Counted from the first letter of the stretch, positions 24,853 through 39,933 are shown. The stretch: DNA of 64,000 bases from Hydractinia symbiolongicarpus (GCF_029227915.1 NC_079883.1:10912001-10976000); one strand, 5' to 3'. The notes: a model not told the origin generated them from the sequence alone. Program-made: numbers and translations.

Positions 24853-25404
24853 TTATTTTTTTGCGGTCTTCTTTGCTGCCTTTTTGGGAGTCTTTTTGAC
24901 CTTCTTTGCTGCAGGTTTTTTAGCAACAGGCTTCTTTGTGGGTTTCTTAGCTGCTGGTTTCTTAGCCGAGGCTTTCTTTGTGGCAGGCTTCTTTGCTGCT
25001 TTCTTTGGCGTGCTCTTCTTTGCTGGCTTCTTTTTTGGTGTACTTTTCTTTGCAGTAGGCTTCTTTGCCGTTGGCTTTTTTGCTGCGGCCTTTTTCTTAG
25101 GTTTTTCTTTTTTTACCTGACCTAGCTTGAATGATCCAGAAGCACCAGTGCCTTTAGTTTGAATCAAATCGCCTGATGTTACTCCTCGTTTAAGAGCCAT
25201 TTTCAGATGATGATCTGAGTTTTCAGCAACTTTGTAATTTGCATGAATATATTTTGTAATAGCTTGGCGAGATGAACCACCGCGTTCCTTTAGGGTAGCG
25301 ATAGCAGCCTTGATCATGTCCACATATTTAGGGTGATCAGCTGTCTTCTTTGCAGCAGGTTTCTTCTTGGGTGCGATTTTCTTTGGAGAAGCTGCTTCAC
25401 TCAT
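24853..25404 (-). CDS. H1: Linker histone H1, repeat 5
   Basis: Consensus H1. Stem-loop at 24805-24820. Confidence 0.97.
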   Translation of the reverse strand: MSEAASPKKIAPKKKPAAKKTADHPKYVDMIKAAIATLKERGGSSRQAITKYIHANYKVAENSDHHLKMALKRGVTSGDLIQTKGTGASGSFKLGQVKKEKPKKKAAAKKPTAKKPTAKKSTPKKKPAKKSTPKKAAKKPATKKASAKKPAAKKPTKKPVAKKPAAKKVKKTPKKAAKKTAKK

Positions 25405-25983
25405 TTTTAATGTTTTCTTACAACAATCCAACGATAAACGATGCTTGTTATCACAGTAGAAGTATACTAAACATTACCGTGTAAATGAGATATAATTTAA
25501 GACGGTGCGAAGTATGCGGACGTAAAAGTACCACTCCCGGGAATTGATTTGGCGCGAAAACAGAAATGTGTGTTTCTGTACATCGTATAATGTCCGTTTT
25601 GGGTGCCGCGACTATGCGAAAGCATGTTAATTTTTATTTGTAGTACGACGCAATAGTCTGCAAGAGAAGCTGCTGGAGTTTGAGGTCTTCAGCATTACAT
25701 CTAGTCTGTTAATTTGGGCTTCTTCCGCGCTCGTGTTAGGATTTTCATAAAGCGTTCTTTGGTTTGCGTTGCGTATGTCGGCCTACATCATCGACACGGC
25801 CTGTTTCCGGCTATTAGGAGCAATTCATATATTGGGCACTGCGTTTCGACTTTTTTATTAGACCACAGTAAAAAAATTCACTCACAGAAGTCCCTTTCTT
25901 TCATGGCTACAAACACGAAGAATTCTGTCGTAAGTAAAACGAATGCGCAAGCCAAAATGACGATAGGGCGAAGTCATAAGCAT

Positions 25984-26056
25984 GGCCCTGTGGCCCAATG
26001 GATAAGGCATCTGACTACGAATCAGGGGATTCCAGGTTCGACTCCTGGCAGGGTCG
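25984..26056 (+). tRNA. tRNA-Arg-ACG: tRNA-Arg(ACG), repeat 5
   Basis: Intact, C56 present. A private G-to-A lies 19 bp upstream (25965). Confidence 0.97.
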
Positions 26057-26378
26057 CACTGTCGCATTTCGGCTGCATGGTCTACTGTGTAACGCGCGCG
26101 CACGTTCTGGCGTAATGCGTTGATAAACGGAATGTACGCAGACATATTGGAAAGTAATATCACGCACTTAGTATCGTCGCCTTTGTTAGCATTCATGTAA
26201 GTTACCATCCACTCGCTACAGTCGCTCTCCATCCTACGGCTAAATCAACAGCCGTGATTTTTACTATGTCGCCGTCCATCCGTACGCGGTGACAGTTGTA
26301 AGCTTTACAGTAACGTGACATGCTCCACAAGCAGTTACGGTGTGTGGACGATGCCTATCATGGCAACGCTTGTTCTTT

Positions 26379-26564
26379 ATCGCTTCTCGGCCTAATGGCT
26401 AAGATCAAGTGTAGTATCTGTTCTTATCAGTTTAATATCTGGTAGGCCATTCTCTGAATGGTCAGTATATTAATCTGATTTTTGGCCTTGGGTCATGGAG
26501 GTGGATTCATTCACGCCGTGACCACGGGTTGCCTAGGTGTCGCACTATTACCGATGGCGGCCCA
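26379..26564 (+). ncRNA. U2: U2 snRNA, repeat 5 (stem-loop IV variant)
   Basis: Two substitutions in stem-loop IV. T-to-A at 26535 turns a T-G pair into an A-G mismatch in the stem. T-to-C at 26541 changes the GTTGCAC loop to GTCGCAC, in the segment matching the human U2B''-binding loop. The 5' half, GTAGTA and Sm site are unchanged. It may be a weakened copy. Confidence 0.94.
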
Positions 26565-26755
26565 CATAAGCAATAAAAGAATAATAGCAGTCCTCTTTCC
26601 GACGGCACTCTGCATAGTCTACGGCGGGAACAAAACGCGTACACTGGGGGAGAATACAGCCTATGCCCCGCGACACGGCAGTTTATAACACACTCAAGCC
26701 ACAAGCATTAACAAACTTTGAAGGGTACCCTCATGCTACGGTGCAGTTCCAACTC

Positions 26756-26920
26756 ATACTTACCTGACGGGGAAGTAAAGACTGATCAATGAGGGTTTTC
26801 TTCCAGAGTGAGGCTCTTGCATTGCACTACGCTTGGGCTGACCTCTGCGATTACTGCAAACGTCAGTAACTCGACCGTACAATTTCTGGTAGTGGGGGCC
26901 TGCGTCCGCGCTCGCCCCCT
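26756..26920 (+). ncRNA. U1: U1 snRNA, repeat 5
   Basis: No difference noticed from repeat 1. Confidence 0.96.
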
Positions 26921-27247
26921 CCTTAAGTCAAAATGAATGAGCTTAGAAAAGTTGCGCGGCCAAATGTCGGTGGTGACTTAAACGCTAAGGTAAAACCTCG
27001 CTTGGCTGTTACGAAACGTGATTGCGATATAAGTCCTCGGAAGGCGGCGGAATTTTATTTTATTTGCCATTCCGTCAGGGTTATTGGATGATCGGCAATA
27101 GATCGAGTTTGTATGCATTTGAAAGCTCTTTTTTCTCGTACTATCACCTGAAAATGTCGTAGGAAAATGTCATAGGAAACACTTTCAACAACCGCCACGT
27201 TCCTTAATTGTTATAACAAGAAATATATCACAGCAAATGAAAATGAA

Positions 27248-27367
27248 AAGCCTACGACACCGGGAGTTCCCAGGCGGTCCCCCATCCAAGTACTATCCCG
27301 GCCCGACGATGCTTAACTTCCGTGATCAGACGAGAACGGGTGTGTTCATCGTGGTATGGCCGTAGAC
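27248..27367 (-). rRNA. 5S: 5S rRNA, repeat 5
   Basis: Same as repeat 1 by eye. Confidence 0.97.
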
Positions 27368-27564
27368 ATTAGTAGGTGCAAATACGTGCAATTTATTTTG
27401 ACGTTGTGATCAAATTTTTTTATTTAATTTCTTTGAGTTACTTAGGACAAGGCGTATGCATGGATTATCTATTAGACTTTAAGGTTATAGTTTTGTGAAA
27501 AAAACAATGTTTTTTTAAAGATGTGTGGCTATAAAAATAGCCGTTGTTTTCTGAGTGTAGCGGT

Positions 27565-27945
27565 TTACTTCTTCTGTCCTTTGTCGTTCTTCTTTGGGAG
27601 TAAGACAGCTTGAATGTTTGGCAAAACACCACCAGCTGCAATGGTTACACCGCTCAAAAGTTTGTTTAATTCTTCATCATTACGAACAGCCAATTGTAAA
27701 TGTCTTGGAATAATCCTAGCTTTTTTGTTGTCTCTTGCTGCGTTACCAGCCAACTCCAATATCTCAGCAGATAAATATTCCAAGACGGCTGCTAAGTAAA
27801 CTGGTGCTCCAGATCCAATTCGGTTAGCATAGTGCCCTCTACGAAGGAATCTATGCACTCTACCGACTGGAAATTGAAGTCCAGCTCTTGAGGATCTTGT
27901 CTTGGCTTTAGCCTTAGCTTTTCCACCTTTTCCACGTCCAGACAT
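27565..27945 (-). CDS. H2A: Histone H2A, repeat 5
   Basis: Consensus H2A. Stem-loop at 27527-27542. Confidence 0.99.
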   Translation of the reverse strand: MSGRGKGGKAKAKAKTRSSRAGLQFPVGRVHRFLRRGHYANRIGSGAPVYLAAVLEYLSAEILELAGNAARDNKKARIIPRHLQLAVRNDEELNKLLSGVTIAAGGVLPNIQAVLLPKKNDKGQKK

Positions 27946-28228
27946 AACTGCGATTTGATTTGTAAGTTAATACAAAAACGTACGAATATTTAACGTAAGT
28001 GTTAACGAAATAAACTTTACTCGTTTTTTCATCATAAAAATAGGATCGAAATCATGTTTTTTTAACCAATCATAATTAAGTATTAAACAAAAGATTTTTT
28101 TTTAACCAATTAAATTGCGTATCGGCGTTTTCGGATCGAATTCGATCCGATTTTTTTACTTATAAACAAAAAGTTTTGACTTGCAGTTTAATGCTTATTT
28201 ACAAGTTAAGTAGCAAAAATTTTTAACC

Positions 28229-28633
28229 ATGTCTGACGCAGCAGCTAAAGGAGGAAAACAGGCACCTAAAGTAGCCAAGAAAGGTGAAAAAAGAGCCGGC
28301 AAAAAAGGAGGAAAGATTGGTGGAACTGGTGAAAAGAAACGCAAGAGAAAGAGAAAGGAAAGTTATGCTATTTACATCTACAATGTTTTGAAACAAGTTC
28401 ACCCAGATGTCGGAGTTTCAAGCAAAGCTATGAGCATCATGAACTCATTTGTCAACGACATCTTTGAGCGCATTGCTTCCGAAGCTTCGCGTTTGGCTCT
28501 TCAAAACAAAAAGTCGACCATCTCTTCTCGTGAAATTCAAACCGCAGTACGTCTTCTCTTGCCTGGAGAACTTGCAAAACACGCAGTCAGTGAAGGAACA
28601 AAAGCCGTCACAAAATACACAAGCAGCAAGTAA
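28229..28633 (+). CDS. H2B: Histone H2B, repeat 5
   Basis: Consensus H2B. Its promoter T run is one base shorter than in other units. Stem-loop at 28657-28672. Confidence 0.99.
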   Translation: MSDAAAKGGKQAPKVAKKGEKRAGKKGGKIGGTGEKKRKRKRKESYAIYIYNVLKQVHPDVGVSSKAMSIMNSFVNDIFERIASEASRLALQNKKSTISSREIQTAVRLLLPGELAKHAVSEGTKAVTKYTSSK

Positions 28634-29093
28634 ACCAACGTCTACCAAACACAAACGGTCTTTTTTAAGACCACACATCTTTAAAAAAACATTTACTTGG
28701 CGTCACTACAAGTTAACCGAAGTTAATAAAACTTCTAAATAATGTGCTTAAGAACACTAGCCTACATTTAAAATACTTCCCCATGTGTGTGTGGATTAGC
28801 TTCACTTTTCATACGTATTATTAGCTGTACTTGCAGAAAAGACAAGTACATTGATCCATGTTATTGCTTACATTTAACTTAACCCAGCTTTTCACGGAAA
28901 CACTCCCAGGCAAATTAACCCTACAAAGTATTTCTAAATTTTTTTTGTGTCATATATGACATAGTATCGTATAGCAATAAATGTAACTGTGACAAGACTT
29001 TACACATTGTGTAATTTGGAAGCGTGCACAAAGTAATGTTTTAAAAGATTTGTGGCTATAAAAATAGCCGTTTTTGTTGAGCAATGACAACGC

Positions 29094-29450
<357 letters not shown>

Positions 29451-29929
29451 TTAACAGAATTCAGACAGCTTTAAAAAGAGGCCATAAAATTACCTACTGC
29501 TCGTGGAAACACCCTAATTAACCAATAGAGTTGCGTCATTACAAAATGTTCCGAACATTTTGTACATTTTTTTAAGTAAAACTGTAGTTTTTTTAAAAAT
29601 TCGTGGTCTTAATGTTTCAGTAAGGCAATAAATTTGGCATCGTTGGAATTCGCCAAACCTTCTGCTACTTACTAAAAAAAAAAAAAGTCAAAAGCTTTTG
29701 TGTATCAGAAGATACAGCCGTTTTCCCGTAGCCAAAAAACACAGATTTTATAAAAATGTTAAAGTAATGAGCGTAATGTCATTATGCAGCCAATCAGAAA
29801 TTACTTTCTTAGCACCAATCAAATGGTTTGTTTTGAACCTTAGCTGTCAATCAAATATGAGAAATAAAACTTTGGCGCGATAGTGCATTTTAGACCGTCT
29901 TGTGTATCCGTACTACATCGACTTCTTAA

Positions 29930-30343
<414 letters not shown>

Positions 30344-30704
30344 GCATCTTACCAAACAAAAAACGGCTATTTTTATAGCCACACATCCATAAAAAATATT
30401 ACGGCTAGCTTTTTATATCAAACTTTGTCCTGCTTTCTGTTTAAATTTTATGCTACATAAAAATTTTATGCTACATAAAGTTTGACAATGTTAAAAATAT
30501 GAAGGGCAAGAAAAGTAAAAGCAAGAAAATAAGAAATTTAAAAACGAAAATACTTAAACTTAGGGAATCTAATCTTAAATTTACTCTTTTTTAACTGTTT
30601 AAGTGACTTAAACAAGTTTAACTTTGTACCAAGATAATGTTTTTTTGTAAATGTGTGGCTATAAAAATAGCCGTTTGTTAATGTAATAGCCAGATACACA
30701 CAAA

Positions 30705-31256
30705 TTATTTTTTTGCGGTCTTCTTTGCTGCCTTTTTGGGAGTCTTTTTGACCTTCTTTGCTGCAGGTTTTTTAGCAACAGGCTTCTTTGTGGGTTTCTT
30801 AGCTGCTGGTTTCTTAGCCGAGGCTTTCTTTGTGGCAGGCTTCTTTGCTGCTTTCTTTGGCGTGCTCTTCTTTGCTGGCTTCTTTTTTGGTGTACTTTTC
30901 TTTGCAGTAGGCTTCTTTGCCGTTGGCTTTTTTGCTGCGGCCTTTTTCTTAGGTTTTTCTTTTTTTACCTGACCTAGCTTGAATGATCCAGAAGCACCAG
31001 TGCCTTTAGTTTGAATCAAATCGCCTGATGTTACTCCTCGTTTAAGAGCCATTTTCAGATGATGATCTGAGTTTTCAGCAACTTTGTAATTTGCATGAAT
31101 ATATTTTGTAATAGCTTGGCGAGATGAACCACCGCGTTCCTTTAGGGTAGCGATAGCAGCCTTGATCATGTCCACATATTTAGGGTGATCAGCTGTCTTC
31201 TTTGCAGCAGGTTTCTTCTTGGGTGCGATTTTCTTTGGAGAAGCTGCTTCACTCAT
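30705..31256 (-). CDS. H1: Linker histone H1, repeat 6
   Basis: Consensus H1. Stem-loop at 30657-30672. Confidence 0.97.
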   Translation of the reverse strand: MSEAASPKKIAPKKKPAAKKTADHPKYVDMIKAAIATLKERGGSSRQAITKYIHANYKVAENSDHHLKMALKRGVTSGDLIQTKGTGASGSFKLGQVKKEKPKKKAAAKKPTAKKPTAKKSTPKKKPAKKSTPKKAAKKPATKKASAKKPAAKKPTKKPVAKKPAAKKVKKTPKKAAKKTAKK

Positions 31257-31835
31257 TTTTAATGTTTTCTTACAACAATCCAACGATAAACGATGCTTGT
31301 TATCACAGTAGAAGTATACTAAACATTACCGTGTAAATGAGATATAATTTAAGACGGTGCGAAGTATGCGGACGTAAAAGTACCACTCCCGGGAATTGAT
31401 TTGGCGCGAAAACAGAAATGTGTGTTTCTGTACATCGTATAATGTCCGTTTTGGGTGCCGCGACTATGCGAAAGCATGTTAATTTTTATTTGTAGTACGA
31501 CGCAATAGTCTGCAAGAGAAGCTGCTGGAGTTTGAGGTCTTCAGCATTACATCTAGTCTGTTAATTTGGGCTTCTTCCGCGCTCGTGTTAGGATTTTCAT
31601 AAAGCGTTCTTTGGTTTGCGTTGCGTATGTCGGCCTACATCATCGACACGGCCTGTTTCCGGCTATTAGGAGCAATTCATATATTGGGCACTGCGTTTCG
31701 ACTTTTTTATTAGACCACAGTAAAAAAATTCACTCACAGAAGTCCCTTTCTTTCATGGCTACAAACACGAAGAATTCTGTCGTAAGTAAAACGAATGCGC
31801 AAGCCAAAATGACGATGGGGCGAAGTCATAAGCAT

Positions 31836-31908
31836 GGCCCTGTGGCCCAATGGATAAGGCATCTGACTACGAATCAGGGGATTCCAGGTTCGACTCCTGG
31901 CAGGGTCG
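31836..31908 (+). tRNA. tRNA-Arg-ACG: tRNA-Arg(ACG), repeat 6
   Basis: Intact, as in repeat 1. Confidence 0.97.
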
Positions 31909-32230
31909 CACTGTCGCATTTCGGCTGCATGGTCTACTGTGTAACGCGCGCGCACGTTCTGGCGTAATGCGTTGATAAACGGAATGTACGCAGACATATT
32001 GGAAAGTAATATCACGCACTTAGTATCGTCGCCTTTGTTAGCATTCATGTAAGTTACCATCCACTCGCTACAGTCGCTCTCCATCCTACGGCTAAATCAA
32101 CAGCCGTGATTTTTACTATGTCGCCGTCCATCCGTACGCGGTGACAGTTGTAAGCTTTACAGTAACGTGACATGCTCCACAAGCAGTTACGGTGTGTGGA
32201 CGATGCCTATCATGGCAACGCTTGTTCTTT

Positions 32231-32416
32231 ATCGCTTCTCGGCCTAATGGCTAAGATCAAGTGTAGTATCTGTTCTTATCAGTTTAATATCTGGTAGGCC
32301 ATTCTCTGAATGGTCAGTATATTAATCTGATTTTTGGCCTTGGGTCATGGAGGTGGATTCATTCACGCCGTGACCACGGGTTGCCTTGGTGTTGCACTAT
32401 TACCGATGGCGGCCCA
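32231..32416 (+). ncRNA. U2: U2 snRNA, repeat 6
   Basis: No difference noticed from repeat 1. Confidence 0.96.
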
Positions 32417-32607
32417 CATAAGCAATAAAAGAATAATAGCAGTCCTCTTTCCGACGGCACTCTGCATAGTCTACGGCGGGAACAAAACGCGTACACTGGG
32501 GGAGAATACAGCCTATGCCCCGCGACACGGCAGTTTATAACACACTCAAGCCACAAGCATTAACAAACTTTGAAGGGTACCCTCATGCTACGGTGCAGTT
32601 CCAACTC

Positions 32608-32772
32608 ATACTTACCTGACGGGGAAGTAAAGACTGATCAATGAGGGTTTTCTTCCAGAGTGAGGCTCTTGCATTGCACTACGCTTGGGCTGACCTCTGC
32701 GATTACTGCAAACGTCAGTAACTCGACCGTACAATTTCTGGTAGTGGGGGCCTGCGTCCGCGCTCGCCCCCT
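32608..32772 (+). ncRNA. U1: U1 snRNA, repeat 6
   Basis: No difference noticed from repeat 1. Confidence 0.96.
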
Positions 32773-33099
32773 CCTTAAGTCAAAATGAATGAGCTTAGAA
32801 AAGTTGCGCGGCCAAATGTCGGTGGTGACTTAAACGCTAAGGTAAAACCTCGCTTGGCTGTTACGAAACGTGATTGCGATATAAGTCCTCGGAAGGCGGC
32901 GGAATTTTATTTTATTTGCCATTCCGTCAGGGTTATTGGATGATCGGCAATAGATCGAGTTTGTATGCATTTGAAAGCTCTTTTTTCTCGTACTATCACC
33001 TGAAAATGTCGTAGGAAAATGTCATAGGAAACACTTTCAACAACCGCCACGTTCCTTAATTGTTATAACAAGAAATATATCACAGCAAATGAAAATGAA

Positions 33100-33219
33100 A
33101 AGCCTACGACACCGGGAGTTCCCAGGCGGTCCCCCATCCAAGTACTATCCCGGCCCGACGATGCTTAACTTCCGTGATCAGACGAGAACGGGTGTGTTCA
33201 TCGTGGTATGGCCGTAGAC
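33100..33219 (-). rRNA. 5S: 5S rRNA, repeat 6
   Basis: Same as repeat 1 by eye. Confidence 0.97.
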
Positions 33220-33416
33220 ATTAGTAGGTGCAAATACGTGCAATTTATTTTGACGTTGTGATCAAATTTTTTTATTTAATTTCTTTGAGTTACTTAGGAC
33301 AAGGCGTATGCATGGATTATCTATTAGACTTTAAGGTTATAGTTTTGTGAAAAAAACAATGTTTTTTTAAAGATGTGTGGCTATAAAAATAGCCGTTGTT
33401 TTCTGAGTGTAGCGGT

Positions 33417-33797
33417 TTACTTCTTCTGTCCTTTGTCGTTCTTCTTTGGGAGTAAGACAGCTTGAATGTTTGGCAAAACACCACCAGCTGCAATGGTTAC
33501 ACCGCTCAAAAGTTTGTTTAATTCTTCATCATTACGAACAGCCAATTGTAAATGTCTTGGAATAATCCTAGCTTTTTTGTTGTCTCTTGCTGCGTTACCA
33601 GCCAACTCCAATATCTCAGCAGATAAATATTCCAAGACGGCTGCTAAGTAAACTGGTGCTCCAGATCCAATTCGGTTAGCATAGTGCCCTCTACGAAGGA
33701 ATCTATGCACTCTACCGACTGGAAATTGAAGTCCAGCTCTTGAGGATCTTGTCTTGGCTTTAGCCTTAGCTTTTCCACCTTTTCCACGTCCAGACAT
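33417..33797 (-). CDS. H2A: Histone H2A, repeat 6
   Basis: Consensus H2A. Stem-loop at 33379-33394. Confidence 0.99.
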   Translation of the reverse strand: MSGRGKGGKAKAKAKTRSSRAGLQFPVGRVHRFLRRGHYANRIGSGAPVYLAAVLEYLSAEILELAGNAARDNKKARIIPRHLQLAVRNDEELNKLLSGVTIAAGGVLPNIQAVLLPKKNDKGQKK

Positions 33798-34081
33798 AAC
33801 TGCGATTTGATTTGTAAGTTAATACAAAAACGTACGAATATTTAACGTAAGTGTTAACGAAATAAACTTTACTCGTTTTTTCATCATAAAAATAGGATCG
33901 AAATCATGTTTTTTTAACCAATCATAATTAAGTATTAAACAAAAGATTTTTTTTTTAACCAATTAAATTGCGTATCGGCGTTTTCGGATCGAATTCGATC
34001 CGATTTTTTTACTTATAAACAAAAAGTTTTGACTTGCAGTTTAATGCTTATTTACAAGTTAAGTAGCAAAAATTTTTAACC

Positions 34082-34486
34082 ATGTCTGACGCAGCAGCTA
34101 AAGGAGGAAAACAGGCACCTAAAGTAGCCAAGAAAGGTGAAAAAAGAGCCGGCAAAAAAGGAGGAAAGATTGGTGGAACTGGTGAAAAGAAACGCAAGAG
34201 AAAGAGAAAGGAAAGTTATGCTATTTACATCTACAATGTTTTGAAACAAGTTCACCCAGATGTCGGAGTTTCAAGCAAAGCTATGAGCATCATGAACTCA
34301 TTTGTCAACGACATCTTTGAGCGCATTGCTTCCGAAGCTTCGCGTTTGGCTCTTCAAAACAAAAAGTCGACCATCTCTTCTCGTGAAATTCAAACCGCAG
34401 TACGTCTTCTCTTGCCTGGAGAACTTGCAAAACACGCAGTCAGTGAAGGTACAAAAGCCGTCACAAAATACACAAGCAGCAAGTAA
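34082..34486 (+). CDS. H2B: Histone H2B, repeat 6
   Basis: Consensus protein; silent GGA-to-GGT at 34450 in the C-terminal helix region. Stem-loop at 34510-34525. Confidence 0.99.
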   Translation: MSDAAAKGGKQAPKVAKKGEKRAGKKGGKIGGTGEKKRKRKRKESYAIYIYNVLKQVHPDVGVSSKAMSIMNSFVNDIFERIASEASRLALQNKKSTISSREIQTAVRLLLPGELAKHAVSEGTKAVTKYTSSK

Positions 34487-34946
34487 ACCAACGTCTACCA
34501 AACACAAACGGTCTTTTTTAAGACCACACATCTTTAAAAAAACATTTACTTGGCGTCACTACAAGTTAACCGAAGTTAATAAAACTTCTAAATAATGTGC
34601 TTAAGAACACTAGCCTACATTTAAAATACTTCCCCATGTGTGTGTGGATTAGCTTCACTTTTCATACGTATTATTAGCTGTACTTGCAGAAAAGACAAGT
34701 ACATTGATCCATGTTATTGCTTACATTTAACTTAACCCAGCTTTTCACGGAAACACTCCCAGGCAAATTAACCCTACAAAGTATTTCTAAATTTTTTTTG
34801 TGTCATATATGACATAGTATCGTATAGCAATAAATGTAACTGTGACAAGACTTTACACATTGTGTAATTTGGAAGCGTGCACAAAGTAATGTTTTAAAAG
34901 ATTTGTGGCTATAAAAATAGCCGTTTTTGTTGAGCAATGACAACGC

Positions 34947-35303
<357 letters not shown>

Positions 35304-35781
35304 TTAACAGAATTCAGACAGCTTTAAAAAGAGGCCATAAAATTACCTACTGCTCGTGGAAACACCCTAATTAACCAATAGAGTTGCGTCATTACAAAAT
35401 GTTCCGAACATTTTGTACATTTTTTTAAGTAAAACTGTAGTTTTTTTAAAAATTCGTGGTCTTAATGTTTCAGTAAGGCAATAAATTTGGCATCGTTGGA
35501 ATTCGCCAAACCTTCTGCTACTTACTAAAAAAAAAAAAAGTCAAAAGCTTTTGTGTATCAGAAGATACAGCCGTTTTCCCGTAGCCAAAAAACACAGATT
35601 TTATAAAAATGTTAAAGTAATGAGCGTAATGTCATTATGCAGCCAATCAGAAATTACTTTCTTAGCACCAATCAAATGGTTTGTTTTGAACCTTAGCTGT
35701 CAATCAATATGAGAAATAAAACTTTGGCGCGATAGTGCATTTTAGACCGTCTTGTGTATCCGTACTACATCGACTTCTTAA

Positions 35782-36195
<414 letters not shown>

Positions 36196-36556
36196 GCATC
36201 TTACCAAACAAAAAACGGCTATTTTTATAGCCACACATCCATAAAAAATATTACGGCTAGCTTTTTATATCAAACTTTGTCCTGCTTTCTGTTTAAATTT
36301 TATGCTACATAAAAATTTTATGCTACATAAAGTTTGACAATGTTAAAAATATGAAGGGCAAGAAAAGTAAAAGCAAGAAAATAAGAAATTTAAAAACGAA
36401 AATACTTAAACTTAGGGAATCTAATCTTAAATTTACTCTTTTTTAACTGTTTAAGTGACTTAAACAAGTTTAACTTTGTACCAAGATAATGTTTTTTTGT
36501 AAATGTGTGGCTATAAAAATAGCCGTTTGTTAATGTAATAGCCAGATACACACAAA

Positions 36557-37108
36557 TTATTTTTTTGCGGTCTTCTTTGCTGCCTTTTTGGGAGTCTTTT
36601 TGACCTTCTTTGCTGCAGGTTTTTTAGCAACAGGCTTCTTTGTGGGTTTCTTAGCTGCTGGTTTCTTAGCCGAGGCTTTCTTTGTGGCAGGCTTCTTTGC
36701 TGCTTTCTTTGGCGTGCTCTTCTTTGCTGGCTTCTTTTTTGGTGTACTTTTCTTTGCAGTAGGCTTCTTTGCCGTTGGCTTTTTTGCTGCGGCCTTTTTC
36801 TTAGGTTTTTCTTTTTTTACCTGACCTAGCTTGAATGATCCAGAAGCACCAGTGCCTTTAGTTTGAATCAAATCGCCTGATGTTACTCCTCGTTTAAGAG
36901 CCATTTTCAGATGATGATCTGAGTTTTCAGCAACTTTGTAATTTGCATGAATATATTTTGTAATAGCTTGGCGAGATGAACCACCGCGTTCCTTTAGGGT
37001 AGCGATAGCAGCCTTGATCATGTCCACATATTTAGGGTGATCAGCTGTCTTCTTTGCAGCAGGTTTCTTCTTGGGTGCGATTTTCTTTGGAGAAGCTGCT
37101 TCACTCAT
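36557..37108 (-). CDS. H1: Linker histone H1, repeat 7
   Basis: Consensus H1. Stem-loop at 36509-36524. Confidence 0.97.
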   Translation of the reverse strand: MSEAASPKKIAPKKKPAAKKTADHPKYVDMIKAAIATLKERGGSSRQAITKYIHANYKVAENSDHHLKMALKRGVTSGDLIQTKGTGASGSFKLGQVKKEKPKKKAAAKKPTAKKPTAKKSTPKKKPAKKSTPKKAAKKPATKKASAKKPAAKKPTKKPVAKKPAAKKVKKTPKKAAKKTAKK

Positions 37109-37687
37109 TTTTAATGTTTTCTTACAACAATCCAACGATAAACGATGCTTGTTATCACAGTAGAAGTATACTAAACATTACCGTGTAAATGAGATATAAT
37201 TTAAGACGGTGCGAAGTATGCGGACGTAAAAGTACCACTCCCGGGAATTGATTTGGCGCGAAAACAGAAATGTGTGTTTCTGTACATCGTATAATGTCCG
37301 TTTTGGGTGCCGCGACTATGCGAAAGCATGTTAATTTTTATTTGTAGTACGACGCAATAGTCTGCAAGAGAAGCTGCTGGAGTTTGATGTCTTCAGCATT
37401 ACATCTAGTCTGTTAATTTGGGCTTCTTCCGCGCTCGTGTTAGGATTTTCATAAAGCGTTCTTTGGTTTGCGTTGCGTATGTCGGCCTACATCATCGACA
37501 CGGCCTGTTTCCGGCTATTAGGAGCAATTCATATATTGGGCACTGCGTTTCGACTTTTTTATTAGACCACAGTAAAAAAATTCACTCACAGAAGTCCCTT
37601 TCTTTCATGGCTACAAACACGAAGAATTCTGTCGTAAGTAAAACGAATGCGCAAGCCAAAATGACGATGGGGCGAAGTCATAAGCAT

Positions 37688-37760
37688 GGCCCTGTGGCCC
37701 AATGGATAAGGCATCTGACTACGAATCAGGGGATTCCAGGTTCGACTCCTGGCAGGGTCG
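37688..37760 (+). tRNA. tRNA-Arg-ACG: tRNA-Arg(ACG), repeat 7
   Basis: Intact, as in repeat 1. Confidence 0.97.
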
Positions 37761-38082
37761 CACTGTCGCATTTCGGCTGCATGGTCTACTGTGTAACGCG
37801 CGCGCACGTTCTGGCGTAATGCGTTGATAAACGGAATGTACGCAGACATATTGGAAAGTAATATCACGCACTTAGTATCGTCGCCTTTGTTAGCATTCAT
37901 GTAAGTTACCATCCACTCGCTACAGTCGCTCTCCATCCTACGGCTAAATCAACAGCCGTGATTTTTACTATGTCGCCGTCCATCCGTACGCGGTGACAGT
38001 TGTAAGCTTTACAGTAACGTGACATGCTCCACAAGCAGTTACGGTGTGTGGACGATGCCTATCATGGCAACGCTTGTTCTTT

Positions 38083-38268
38083 ATCGCTTCTCGGCCTAAT
38101 GGCTAAGATCAAGTGTAGTATCTGTTCTTATCAGTTTAATATCTGGTAGGCCATTCTCTGAATGGTCAGTATATTAATCTGATTTTTGGCCTTGGGTCAT
38201 GGAGGTGGATTCATTCACGCCGTGACCACGGGTTGCCTTGGTGTTGCACTATTACCGATGGCGGCCCA
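38083..38268 (+). ncRNA. U2: U2 snRNA, repeat 7
   Basis: No difference noticed from repeat 1. Confidence 0.96.
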
Positions 38269-38459
38269 CATAAGCAATAAAAGAATAATAGCAGTCCTCT
38301 TTCCGACGGCACTCTGCATAGTCTACGGCGGGAACAAAACGCGTACACTGGGGGAGAATACAGCCTATGCCCCGCGACACGGCAGTTTATAACACACTCA
38401 AGCCACAAGCATTAACAAACTTTGAAGGGTACCCTCATGCTACGGTGCAGTTCCAACTC

Positions 38460-38624
38460 ATACTTACCTGACGGGGAAGTAAAGACTGATCAATGAGGGT
38501 TTTCTTCCAGAGTGAGGCTCTTGCATTGCACTACGCTTGGGCTGACCTCTGCGATTACTGCAAACGTCAGTAACTCGACCGTACAATTTCTGGTAGTGGG
38601 GGCCTGCGTCCGCGCTCGCCCCCT
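38460..38624 (+). ncRNA. U1: U1 snRNA, repeat 7
   Basis: No difference noticed from repeat 1. Confidence 0.96.
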
Positions 38625-38951
38625 CCTTAAGTCAAAATGAATGAGCTTAGAAAAGTTGCGCGGCCAAATGTCGGTGGTGACTTAAACGCTAAGGTAAAAC
38701 CTCGCTTGGCTGTTACGAAACGTGATTGCGATATAAGTCCTCGGAAGGCGGCGGAATTTTATTTTATTTGCCATTCCGTCAGGGTTATTGGATGATCGGC
38801 AATAGATCGAGTTTGTATGCATTTGAAAGCTCTTTTTTCTCGTACTATCACCTGAAAATGTCGTAGGAAAATGTCATAGGAAACACTTTCAACAACCGCC
38901 ACGTTCCTTAATTGTTATAACAAGAAATATATCACAGCAAATGAAAATGAA

Positions 38952-39071
38952 AAGCCTACGACACCGGGAGTTCCCAGGCGGTCCCCCATCCAAGTACTAT
39001 CCCGGCCCGACGATGCTTAACTTCCGTGATCAGACGAGAACGGGTGTGTTCATCGTGGTATGGCCGTAGAC
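38952..39071 (-). rRNA. 5S: 5S rRNA, repeat 7
   Basis: Same as repeat 1 by eye. Confidence 0.97.
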
Positions 39072-39268
39072 ATTAGTAGGTGCAAATACGTGCAATTTAT
39101 TTTGACGTTGTGATCAAATTTTTTTATTTAATTTCTTTGAGTTACTTAGGACAAGGCGTATGCATGGATTATCTATTAGACTTTAAGGTTATAGTTTTGT
39201 GAAAAAAACAATGTTTTTTTAAAGATGTGTGGCTATAAAAATAGCCGTTGTTTTCTGAGTGTAGCGGT

Positions 39269-39649
39269 TTACTTCTTCTGTCCTTTGTCGTTCTTCTTTG
39301 GGAGTAAGACAGCTTGAATGTTTGGCAAAACACCACCAGCTGCAATGGTTACACCGCTCAAAAGTTTGTTTAATTCTTCATCATTACGAACAGCCAATTG
39401 TAAATGTCTTGGAATAATCCTAGCTTTTTTGTTGTCTCTTGCTGCGTTACCAGCCAACTCCAATATCTCAGCAGATAAATATTCCAAGACGGCTGCTAAG
39501 TAAACTGGTGCTCCAGATCCAATTCGGTTAGCATAGTGCCCTCTACGAAGGAATCTATGCACTCTACCGACTGGAAATTGAAGTCCAGCTCTTGAGGATC
39601 TTGTCTTGGCTTTAGCCTTAGCTTTTCCACCTTTTCCACGTCCAGACAT
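39269..39649 (-). CDS. H2A: Histone H2A, repeat 7
   Basis: Consensus H2A. Stem-loop at 39231-39246. Confidence 0.99.
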   Translation of the reverse strand: MSGRGKGGKAKAKAKTRSSRAGLQFPVGRVHRFLRRGHYANRIGSGAPVYLAAVLEYLSAEILELAGNAARDNKKARIIPRHLQLAVRNDEELNKLLSGVTIAAGGVLPNIQAVLLPKKNDKGQKK

Positions 39650-39933
39650 AACTGCGATTTGATTTGTAAGTTAATACAAAAACGTACGAATATTTAACGT
39701 AAGTGTTAACGAAATAAACTTTACTCGTTTTTTCATCATAAAAATAGGATCGAAATCATGTTTTTTTAACCAATCATAATTAAGTATTAAACAAAAGATT
39801 TTTTTTTTAACCAATTAAATTGCGTATCGGCGTTTTCGGATCGAATTCGATCCGATTTTTTTACTTATAAACAAAAAGTTTTGACTTGCAGTTTAATGCT
39901 TATTTACAAGTTAAGTAGCAAAAATTTTTAACC

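Noticed and set aside
29698-29883. Open frame present only in repeat 6
   Set aside because: It exists because of the 1-bp insertion near 29853 in the promoter; it lacks counterparts in other units.
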